NCBI GenBank assembly: GCA_017613855.1
Contig: JAGACY010000036.1
Coordinates: forward strand, 1 to 5,252
Direction of reading: 5' to 3'
Length of the DNA stretch: 5,252 nucleotides
From: Pseudomonadota bacterium
GTDB lineage: Bacteria > Myxococcota > Bradymonadia > UBA4248
A program made the translations under genes and the position numbers. Below are positions 1-5,252 of the stretch, one piece after another. How positions within the stretch are numbered: the stretch's first letter is position 1; each line of letters opens with the position of its first letter. Below the pieces are notes generated by a model. The model saw only the letters and a list, made by a program, of their open reading frames with translations, ran no database searches and had not been told where the DNA came from.

Positions 1-156
1 CTCTTAATTCACAATGCCGGACGGACACCTGTATTCCAGTTGACTTCTATCGCCGGGAATGGATAATCAAAATAATTCCCTGTGAGATCAACCACACCTG
101 CTTTAGCGCAGTCATCCGGGCATTCGGTTGGGCAAGTGACAGGATGCACATTGCAT
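1..156 (-). pseudogene. Remnant of a second copy of the Cys-repeat/DUF6273-like gene
   Basis: Two blocks match the gene at 4203-5252 and are joined directly. Positions 107-156 match its 63-bp Cys repeat (5171-5220) with one synonymous mismatch in 50 bases. Positions 1-104 match its 3' end (about 4207-4310) with about 10 differences in 104. The junction near 105-106 is in frame: CPDDC is followed by Ala and then KAGVVDLTGNYF, so about 266 residues or more of the central domain are absent. Most differences in the 3' block are synonymous; the visible protein changes are Asp to Glu and Ala to Thr. This suggests a once-functional paralogue. The Trp codon of the terminal RPALWIKR becomes TGA (9-11). 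An in-frame TAG (162-164) lies just upstream. The only possible start in between is a GTG at 147-149, with no signal peptide, so a working product is unlikely. The region beyond position 1 is not visible. Confidence 0.78.
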
Positions 157-188
157 TTGGGCTACCCCCATTGTATCTTCAATGATAG

Positions 189-225
189 CGTCCGCGTATC
201 GGCGCAGCCGATAGCCGCACAGGCG
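189..225 (+). repeat. Small hairpin element, copy 1
   Basis: The core is a perfect 7-bp stem, TATCGGC (197-203) and GCCGATA (207-213), around a 3-base loop. It is preceded by CGTCCGCG and followed by GCCGCA and CAGGCG. The same order of blocks occurs on the opposite strand at 4152-4194, so this is a dispersed element rather than a chance palindrome. It lies in the short spacer between the stop of the large lipoprotein gene and the gene remnant. It has no T-run and is not a classical terminator. A REP-like role (transcript end protection, or a target for a REP-associated enzyme) is an inference. Confidence 0.6.
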
Positions 226-234
226 AGCTGTAGG

Positions 235-254
235 GGCGACCCTGTGTGGTCGCC
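235..254. repeat. REP-like palindrome downstream of the lipoprotein gene
   Basis: GGCGACC (235-241) and GGTCGCC (248-254) form a perfect 7-bp GC-rich stem with a 6-base loop. It lies 14 bases past the stop codon of the large minus-strand gene. Neither side has a T-tract, so it is not a canonical intrinsic terminator. The context TAGGGGCGACC...GGTCGCC resembles short intergenic palindromes common in many bacterial genomes (recalled, not searched). It could still block 3' exonuclease decay of the lipoprotein mRNA. Confidence 0.5.
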
Positions 255-268
255 ACAAAGTGAGCAAG

Positions 269-3200
269 CTATGGCACCACGTACAAATCGCCGTCATTCG
301 CATCGAATTTGAGAACGATACGCCCGTGATCAATTGTCCATGGCAGGTACGTGCCGGACGGAATTCCCGTCTTATCGGCCAGGTGCTTGTTCATGGTATC
401 GGCAGTCTGGGTATCGCTGCTGAAGTAAACATAAGTGTAATTCTCCGGAATGTCCGGAATGCTTCCGCTATAGGATGCCAGTAATACATTGGCTAATTTG
501 GCTTCGAGCAATTTATTGAGATAAGAAACATGCGCAAGTTGATCATAATTGCCATAGAGACTTGCGTTGACTATCTGCATATTAACACCTGGGTTATAGA
601 CAAAATAATTCCTACAATCATGCGAATACTTGGAATGATCCTGCAAATTTGAGATTGTACATGCTGTACAATCAGTACCATCGCCAATCAAAACGCCGTC
701 ATTATAGTAATAAATACTGTCACATGAATCGTATTTGGCTACATTGAATTTTTTTATATTCACGCGGTTAATTGTTGTATTACCGCTCATATTTTTAAAT
801 AACGAATATATATTACCATTACCAGTGCTCACATCCAAATCGATTTCACAATCAGTCCACTGATCGTTTTTGCTGGTATGGGCAAGCCCGGAAATAAAGC
901 CGTCTTTCGACAGCGCTTCTCCGCGAAGTGATATCCGGCGATAGATCGAATTCTCTGAATTCCTTACAAACAAATGATAATAATAAGCAGACTTATATGC
1001 ATCAAGATTAGCCTGATATTTAATTTCAATGTCTTCAAGTGTTGCCCCGTTGACTTCGGCAACAAAACCAGTTTCATTTTCATTACCGCTTGTACATGTC
1101 CAGTTGAGATTCAATGAGATATTTTTGAGCATTCCGCCAGTTACACGTTCGGCAAAATTCCCCGTATTGAGACAACGGTTCAGGGTATAATTTAATGTTA
1201 AATCCTGGACGATGGCATCTTTGGTTGAGCCAAATAAACGATAGTAATCCGTGGTGAGCATGTGTCCTTCCCCATAGAGCACTCCATTGAATGGTGCATT
1301 GGTTGTACCGATTTCTTTTGGGATTGACATATCATCCTTGAGTACAAAAACGGGGGCATCGTAATATAAACCGGGATACTTGTTTACATAAGTACCGTTG
1401 TACCAGGCATCGGCTATATTTTTCAAATCAGCTTCGGTATTGATATGATAAACGCAGGTATTGTATTGATCTGACCACACCTGGCCTTTGTCGAAATGGC
1501 AGTCGATCTTGCTGCATTGTGAACTATCAATATGGCAGTTCGAGCAGCTGACTGTTCCCTGATTGTAATCGCCCCATTCGGAACAAGCCGCGCTCTTGCC
1601 TTCTACAAACAGTGTACCATCGCATTCCTCACCAATTTCGAGTTTGCCGTTGCCGCAGATAGGTTTAACGCATTGGTGGCTGGTCAAATTGCATTCCAGC
1701 CTGCCATCGGCGTTGCCATTGCAATCGGTGTTGTTCAAACATTCGTAGCAGCCAGTCGTTTCATACGTGCAGTTGCTGCATGCCAGAGTGCCGCTGACAA
1801 ATCCACGATCGATACAGGTTTTGCCGTTCAGATTGCCGCCATCGCATTGTTCGTCCCCTTCGACAATGCCGTCACCGCAAGTAATGACATGCAGTTCTTG
1901 GACGCAATAGCCGCTGTCGGCACAATGGCTGCCATTGGGATTCGTCTTGCAGTCTTCGTCGGTTAGGCATTCATAGCACTTGCTCTTGTCGAATTCGCAA
2001 CCGGCATTGCACAACAGGTTGCCGCCCAAAAATCCCAGACTTTCGCAAGATTTGCCGTTCAGCTTTGTCTTATCGCAGCTTTCGCCCGCTTCGATCTTGC
2101 CGTTCCCGCACACTGGCGTTGGCAGCACACAGACGTGGCTTGTCGTGTTGCATACCAGCCTCCCATCGACGGTATTATCCTTACAGTGCATATCATTGGC
2201 GCATTCGTAGCATCCCGTCGTGACATAATGACAATTGCTGTCGCACGTCAGCGTTCCGGCGGCATAGTTGCCAAAATCGGCGCAAGCCCTGCCATTCATG
2301 TCGTCCTTTTCACATTCCTCATTGCCTTCGATGAGGCCGTCGCCGCAAGTTATCTCGTGCGCAGGATCGATGCAGCGTCCGTTGTCGGAACATATCTGCC
2401 CACTCCTGCATTTGCTCGTGTTGCTCTTGGTGCATTCGTAACATGCGGATTTATCGTACTCACAACCCGCATTGCATTTCAAATCTCCGCCGAGGAATCC
2501 AAAAGCTACGCAACTGGCGTCATTCAGATTCGTTTTGTCGCAGCTTTCGCCTGCTTCGAGCAAACCATTGCTGCATGCCTGTGCCGGTGCGACGCATGTG
2601 CCGCTCTCGCAAACATCCGAACTGCTGCAATCGCTCGAATTCTTGCATTCATAGCACCCGTCCAATTTAAACGAGGTGCAGCTCTGGCAACCAATATTTC
2701 CATATTTATAGCCAAAATCTGCACATGTCATGCCGTGAAAATCGCTGACGCCATTGCCAACATCGCATTTTTCTTTGCCCTCTGCGATGCCGTCGCCGCA
2801 CGTGATCACGTGATCCGGTGCGACACATGTGCCCGAAGTGCATTTTTGCTTATCAGCGGGGCATTGGGTGATGTCGTCATTTGTGCATTCGTAGCAGCCG
2901 GTCTTGTCGAAATCGCAGCTCGCGTTGCACGAAAGATTGCCGCCGAGGTATCCCAAATCCGCACATGTCTTGCCGTTCAGCTGTGATTTGTCGCAGCTTT
3001 CGCCTGCTTCGAGCAAACCATTGCTGCATGCCTGCGCTGGTGCAACGCATGTGCCGTTCTCGCAAACATCCAAACCGCTGCAATCGCCCGAATCCTTGCA
3101 TTCGAAACAGCCGTCCAAAACAAATGCTGCACAGTCTCTGCACCCGAGTTCGCCATATTTAAAGCCAAAATCCGCACAGGTTATGCCGTGAAAATCGCTG

Positions 3201-3988
3201 ATGCCATTGCCAACATCGCATTTTTCTTTGCCCTCTGCTACGCCGTCGCCGCATGTGATCACGTAGTCCTGCGCAATGCATGTGCCCGATGCGCATTTGG
3301 GTTTGTCGGCAGGACATTTGCTGACATCGTCATCTGTACATTCGTAGCAGCCGGTCTTGTTGAAACCGCAGCTCGCGTTGCACGAAAGATTGCCGCCAAG
3401 GTATCTGCCTTCGGGCAGGTTGGTGCAGGTCATTCCGTTTAAATTCGCCGATTCGCAGTCCTCCCCGACATCCAGAAATCCGTCACCGCACGGCTGAATG
3501 CACACGCCTTGGTCTGTTTTGCATTTTATCTTGCCCGAAACCGTATTGCCCGAACAGTCCGCGTCGAATGTACATTCCTTTGCAGGGCTGACGCATACGC
3601 CATTGAGGATATCGCATTCGGTTTTGCCGTCGGTGCGCGCCGCACAATTCATATTGGATGTACATTCCTTTTGCGGTGCCAGGCACACGCCATTGAGAAT
3701 ATCGCATTCGGTTTTGCCGTCGGTGCGCGCCACACAATCCATATTGGATGTACATTCCTTTTGCGGTGCCAGGCACACGCCGTTGATGATATCGCATTCA
3801 GTTCGGCCGTCCGTATTCGCAAGACAATCCGCATTGGAGGTGCATTCGACATCCACGCTTTCTTTGGCATTGTCTTCACAGCCGGCAATTGTGGCCATAG
3901 CCAGCCAGACTAAAATGAAAACACGCGATTGATTTATATTGTTGTATAAATATAATTGTCTGGTGCAATTATTTGAATATTTTTTCAT
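269..3988 (-). CDS. Giant Cys-rich modular lipoprotein with GLUG/beta-helix-like C-terminal domain
   Basis: The product is a 1239-residue predicted surface lipoprotein of unknown function. A hydrophobic stretch (about 23-35) ends in the lipobox TIAGC, with the lipidated Cys at 37. Residues 48-166 hold four ~30-residue units of the type EC-x4-DC-x5-G-x2-x-C-x6-C. Residues 167-825 hold nine modules that begin CGDG, CGNG or CSNG with E-x2-E-x-C-D, typical of Myxococcus cysteine-rich repeats, with about ten Cys each. Full modules run 74-79 residues; the last is shortened to 48. Residues 826-1239 have far fewer Cys. FNGVLYGEGHMLTTDYYRLFG (899-919), followed by VQDLTLNY, resembles the GLUG pattern of right-handed beta-helix adhesins. 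ATG at 3986-3988 is chosen because GGAG stands 5 bases upstream and the signal peptide follows; its 22-residue n-region is rather long. The Cys units imply disulfides formed outside the cytoplasm. Adhesion or ligand binding is inference. The gene stands alone, 214 bp after the upstream gene, so it probably has its own promoter. Confidence 0.9.
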   Translation of the reverse strand: MKKYSNNCTRQLYLYNNINQSRVFILVWLAMATIAGCEDNAKESVDVECTSNADCLANTDGRTECDIINGVCLAPQKECTSNMDCVARTDGKTECDILNGVCLAPQKECTSNMNCAARTDGKTECDILNGVCVSPAKECTFDADCSGNTVSGKIKCKTDQGVCIQPCGDGFLDVGEDCESANLNGMTCTNLPEGRYLGGNLSCNASCGFNKTGCYECTDDDVSKCPADKPKCASGTCIAQDYVITCGDGVAEGKEKCDVGNGISDFHGITCADFGFKYGELGCRDCAAFVLDGCFECKDSGDCSGLDVCENGTCVAPAQACSNGLLEAGESCDKSQLNGKTCADLGYLGGNLSCNASCDFDKTGCYECTNDDITQCPADKQKCTSGTCVAPDHVITCGDGIAEGKEKCDVGNGVSDFHGMTCADFGYKYGNIGCQSCTSFKLDGCYECKNSSDCSSSDVCESGTCVAPAQACSNGLLEAGESCDKTNLNDASCVAFGFLGGDLKCNAGCEYDKSACYECTKSNTSKCRSGQICSDNGRCIDPAHEITCGDGLIEGNEECEKDDMNGRACADFGNYAAGTLTCDSNCHYVTTGCYECANDMHCKDNTVDGRLVCNTTSHVCVLPTPVCGNGKIEAGESCDKTKLNGKSCESLGFLGGNLLCNAGCEFDKSKCYECLTDEDCKTNPNGSHCADSGYCVQELHVITCGDGIVEGDEQCDGGNLNGKTCIDRGFVSGTLACSNCTYETTGCYECLNNTDCNGNADGRLECNLTSHQCVKPICGNGKLEIGEECDGTLFVEGKSAACSEWGDYNQGTVSCSNCHIDSSQCSKIDCHFDKGQVWSDQYNTCVYHINTEADLKNIADAWYNGTYVNKYPGLYYDAPVFVLKDDMSIPKEIGTTNAPFNGVLYGEGHMLTTDYYRLFGSTKDAIVQDLTLNYTLNRCLNTGNFAERVTGGMLKNISLNLNWTCTSGNENETGFVAEVNGATLEDIEIKYQANLDAYKSAYYYHLFVRNSENSIYRRISLRGEALSKDGFISGLAHTSKNDQWTDCEIDLDVSTGNGNIYSLFKNMSGNTTINRVNIKKFNVAKYDSCDSIYYYNDGVLIGDGTDCTACTISNLQDHSKYSHDCRNYFVYNPGVNMQIVNASLYGNYDQLAHVSYLNKLLEAKLANVLLASYSGSIPDIPENYTYVYFSSDTQTADTMNKHLADKTGIPSGTYLPWTIDHGRIVLKFDANDGDLYVVP
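2348..3253 (-). repeat. 453-bp tandem duplication of a two-module unit inside the lipoprotein gene
   Basis: Residues 246-396 (modules 2 and 3) and 397-547 (modules 4 and 5) are each exactly 151 codons and align without gaps. DNA landmarks recur 453 bases apart: TCGCAGCTTTCGCCTGCTTC at 2538 and 2991, and TGCCGTGAAAATCGCTGA at 2731 and 3184. Odd modules are A type (LGGNLxCNAxC) and even modules are B type (CGDG...KEKCD), so the unit that duplicated was an A/B pair. Modules 6-9 keep the alternation but are more diverged, which suggests older duplications. Confidence 0.85.
3491..3847 (-). repeat. 90-bp tandem repeats encoding the N-terminal Cys units
   Basis: Three 90-bp copies (3758-3847, 3668-3757, 3578-3667) encode 30-residue units such as ECTSNMDC...DGKTEC...NGVC, followed by a degenerate fourth (3491-3577). 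The second and third copies are almost identical over 3691-3757 and 3601-3667, with three differences in 67 bases. The unit is clearly related to the tail of the larger modules: module 8 ends EC-LNNT-DC-NGNA-DGR-L-EC-NLTSHQ-C, with the same spacing. Such repeats can change copy number by slippage or recombination in 30-residue steps without losing frame. Confidence 0.88.
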
Positions 3989-4130
3989 ACTAACTCCAAT
4001 TTGTGGAATAACAGAGTAATCCGCATTTAATACTTTTCACTGTTATTGAAAATAATGCAGTTATAATATGAGACCATGACTCATTCTGAAATTCAACTCA
4101 ATAATTAAATGAGAATGTGTTATGGCGCGC
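3989..4130 (-). promoter_or_regulatory. AT-rich leader, probable promoter region of the lipoprotein gene
   Basis: The ~140 bases before the start are markedly more AT-rich than the flanking coding DNA. On the minus strand, TATTAT/TATAAC around 4061-4069 is a possible -10 box, but I find no convincing -35 at 16-18 bases. A short inverted repeat ATGAG (4068-4072) / CTCAT (4080-4084) overlaps it, and ATGAG recurs at 4109-4113. This could be an operator, though repeats this short are expected by chance in such AT-rich DNA. The role rests mainly on position. Confidence 0.35.
3994..3999 (-). promoter_or_regulatory. Ribosome binding site of the lipoprotein gene
   Basis: The minus strand reads TTGGAG followed by 5 bases (TTAGT) and the ATG at 3986-3988. 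This is a good Shine-Dalgarno core at normal spacing and supports the chosen start, which carries an unusually long n-region before the hydrophobic stretch. Confidence 0.7.
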
Positions 4131-4133
4131 GAC

Positions 4134-4186
4134 TATTGGCTTTCGCCAATACGCCTGCGCAATGCGGCTATTGGCGAAAGCCAATA
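4134..4186. repeat. Twin mirror-image hairpins after the upstream gene
   Basis: TATTGGCTTTCGCCAATA (4134-4151) and TATTGGCGAAAGCCAATA (4169-4186) are exact reverse complements of 18 bases, 17 bases apart. Each arm is itself a 7-bp hairpin (TATTGGC/GCCAATA) with a 4-base loop, TTTC in one and GAAA in the other. The region can therefore fold as two small hairpins or as one long cruciform/hairpin. On either strand one of the two presents a GAAA (GNRA-type) tetraloop. It begins 16 bases past the stop of the Cys-repeat/DUF6273-like gene and has no T-run. It may act as a transcript-end stabiliser or as a BIME-like mobile palindrome pair. Confidence 0.8.
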
Positions 4187-4194
4187 CGTGGACG
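4152..4194 (-). repeat. Small hairpin element, copy 2
   Basis: Read on the minus strand this is CGTCCACG, then TATTGGC-loop-GCCAATA, then GCCGCA, a 5-base insert (TTGCG), and CAGGCG. Copy 1 at 189-225 has the same blocks in the same order on the plus strand. The stem differs at one pair, C-G in copy 1 and T-A here, so pairing is kept. It overlaps the right arm of the twin hairpins, which suggests the twin arose by adding an inverted stem to this element. Confidence 0.6.
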
Positions 4195-4202
4195 TTGTTG
4201 TA

Positions 4203-5252
4203 TTATCTCTTAATCCATAGTGCAGGACGGACACCCGCATTCCAGTTGACATCTATCGCCGGGAATGGATAATCAAAATAATTACCTGTGAGATCAACTA
4301 CACCAGCTTTCTCTAAATCCACGATATCGCGAAGCCACCATGCCATAATGCAATAATGAGAATCACCAATACAACGCGTTAAATCGAGGAGCTTGTAAAA
4401 GATATTTTCTTCGGGAGCACCGACACCCGTATAAATGTAGTCCGATTTGACCAGTGAATAGGCATAAGGTGTAGAATATGCATTGATTAAGTCAGCATCA
4501 CCCGGGAGTGTATAGGAACCGATATTGTAACTATGAATATTCGGTTTGGAGCTTTCATAAGGTGAAGTGCTCATCAAAAACACTTTATCCTCTGTTTGGA
4601 CGTTAATCGTAGTCCATTCATGATGTTCTTCCTCATCGATACCGACCAGGCTTTCTATCACAAATCCGTTATCTAATGTGGTCGTTTTGATCTTATCGCG
4701 CTCTGCATCTGTAAATGCAGTCATGATAAACCCATCGCTTCCGAAATCCACTTTGTCTTTATTGCTGTCCGATCCCAGAGCGTTCAGCCATGAACGCATC
4801 AGGCTGTCACGCCAGTTAGGCTGACAATCCGGTGATGTGGGTGTATAGGGGAGTGCATAGGGGCAAAGCTCATTGGAAGTGATATAATAAGGCTCATACC
4901 GCTTGTAATCGATGACGTACTTGGTAATGAGCAGAACGGAATCATCTTTGATGTCGAGTACAAGCCATTCCAAATCTTCAGGCGTTTCGCTGGTCTCTGA
5001 CTGGCGATATCGACCGAATTTCACACTATCACCGATTTTGACGCACTGACCAAGAAGACTCGCTTGATCTTCTGTGCAGTCCACCACTGGGCATTTGCCT
5101 TCGAGATCGCAGTCATCCGGGCATTCCTCCGGGCAAGTGACGGGGTGCTCATTGCATACGCCGTTTTCGTCGCAGTCATCCGGGCATTCGGTAGGGCAAG
5201 TGACAGGATGCACATTGCATACACCTTCTGCATCGCAGTCATCCGGGCATTC
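4203..5252 (-). CDS. Cys-repeat protein with DUF6273-like C-terminal domain (5' end outside window)
   Basis: The frame is open to the window edge, so only the last 349 residues are seen. A GTG at 5211-5213 could be called as a start, but it lies inside a repeat whose earlier copy is still in frame, so the real start is further upstream. Visible residues 1-54 are two full and one degenerate 21-residue repeats (ECPDDCD-x2-G-x-CN-x-HPVTCP). From about residue 70 the protein matches the pattern I know for DUF6273: EWLVLDI (95-101), RSWLN (153-157), TAFTDAERDKI (178-188), DKVFLMS (222-228), WWLRD (305-309) and the terminal GVRPALWIKR (340-349). That domain is common in secreted or surface proteins and has no established reaction. 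The usual WWLRS is WWLRD here. The Cys repeats imply export, but the signal peptide is not visible. The stop is TAA, and twin hairpins follow 16 bases later. The family call is from memory, without a profile search. Confidence 0.85.
   Translation of the reverse strand, partial: ECPDDCDAEGVCNVHPVTCPTECPDDCDENGVCNEHPVTCPEECPDDCDLEGKCPVVDCTEDQASLLGQCVKIGDSVKFGRYRQSETSETPEDLEWLVLDIKDDSVLLITKYVIDYKRYEPYYITSNELCPYALPYTPTSPDCQPNWRDSLMRSWLNALGSDSNKDKVDFGSDGFIMTAFTDAERDKIKTTTLDNGFVIESLVGIDEEEHHEWTTINVQTEDKVFLMSTSPYESSKPNIHSYNIGSYTLPGDADLINAYSTPYAYSLVKSDYIYTGVGAPEENIFYKLLDLTRCIGDSHYCIMAWWLRDIVDLEKAGVVDLTGNYFDYPFPAIDVNWNAGVRPALWIKR
5091..5252 (-). repeat. 63-bp tandem repeats encoding 21-residue Cys units
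   Basis: Copies at 5190-5252 and 5127-5189 are complete and the one at 5091-5126 is partial. The block CGCAGTCATCCGGGCATTC starts at 5108, 5171 and 5234, an exact 63-base period. Each unit has four Cys (EC, DC, VCN, TC). The array continues past the window edge. The repeat in the remnant at 107-156 matches the 5171-5220 stretch in 49 of 50 bases, closer than the copies here match each other. Confidence 0.88.

Noticed and set aside
9..11. TGA read as tryptophan (recoded genetic code)
   Set aside because: The homologous codon at 4216-4218 is TGG, and the large gene uses TGG for Trp with no internal TGA. A single TGA in an otherwise broken remnant is better explained as a nonsense mutation.
235..254. 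Intrinsic terminator of the large gene
   Set aside because: The stem is good, but no T-tract follows on the minus strand, so it is listed as a REP-like palindrome instead.
2135..2986. Long plus-strand open frames (also 1532-1966, 3188-3442, 3498-3932) opposite the large gene
   Set aside because: They are Ala-rich antisense shadows: the reverse complement of the abundant Cys codon TGC is GCA (Ala). They have no ribosome sites or family motifs, while the minus-strand frame has a lipobox, a good binding site and repeat periodicity.
2348..3847. CRISPR-like array
   Set aside because: The periodic repeats are coding, in frame, 90 or 453 bp long, and have no unique spacers between short direct repeats.
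4062..4067. Plus-strand -10 box TATAAT
   Set aside because: There is no suitably spaced -35 and no plus-strand gene downstream for it to transcribe. It is probably chance in AT-rich DNA.
5211..5213. GTG start for the right-hand gene
   Set aside because: It lies in the middle of a Cys repeat whose preceding copy is in the same open frame up to the window edge, and no signal peptide follows it.

Overview
The window looks like accessory chromosome from a Myxococcota-type (delta-proteobacterial) bacterium. The clue is protein style: a lipoprotein built from cysteine-rich units of the form CGDG-x-x-E-x-x-E-x-C-D (the 'Myxococcus cysteine-rich repeat' type), and a second Cys-repeat protein beside it. 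No housekeeping, RNA, phage or transposase gene is visible, so the taxonomic placement is an inference from protein style alone.

Everything coding lies on the minus strand, so transcription runs from high to low coordinates. At the right edge (4203-5252) is the 3' part of a gene whose protein has 21-residue Cys repeats followed by a domain that resembles DUF6273. Its start is outside the window. A 214-base spacer follows (3989-4202). It holds a striking pair of mirror-image hairpins just after the stop codon, then an AT-rich leader with a good ribosome binding site. Next comes the dominant gene (269-3988), a 1239-residue predicted lipoprotein with four 30-residue Cys repeats, nine larger Cys modules in an alternating A/B pattern, and a cysteine-poorer C-terminal domain of about 410 residues that looks like a GLUG/beta-helix surface domain. 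Downstream, 156-268 is a short spacer with two or three small hairpins. Positions 1-156 are a scrambled remnant of a second copy of the right-hand gene: one Cys repeat joined in frame to the last ~30 codons, with the usual final Trp codon changed to TGA.

The common theme is extracellular, disulfide-rich repeat proteins in which a repetitive Cys region precedes a distinct C-terminal domain. The repeats are also repetitive at DNA level (63, 90 and 453 bp periods), and the remnant shows that recombination or deletion has joined a Cys repeat directly to a C-terminal end. Both spacers carry copies of one small hairpin element in opposite orientation, with a compensatory base-pair change in the stem. 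I see no evidence of a defence system, CRISPR array or biosynthetic pathway. No stretch above 300 bases lacks a gene or gene remnant.
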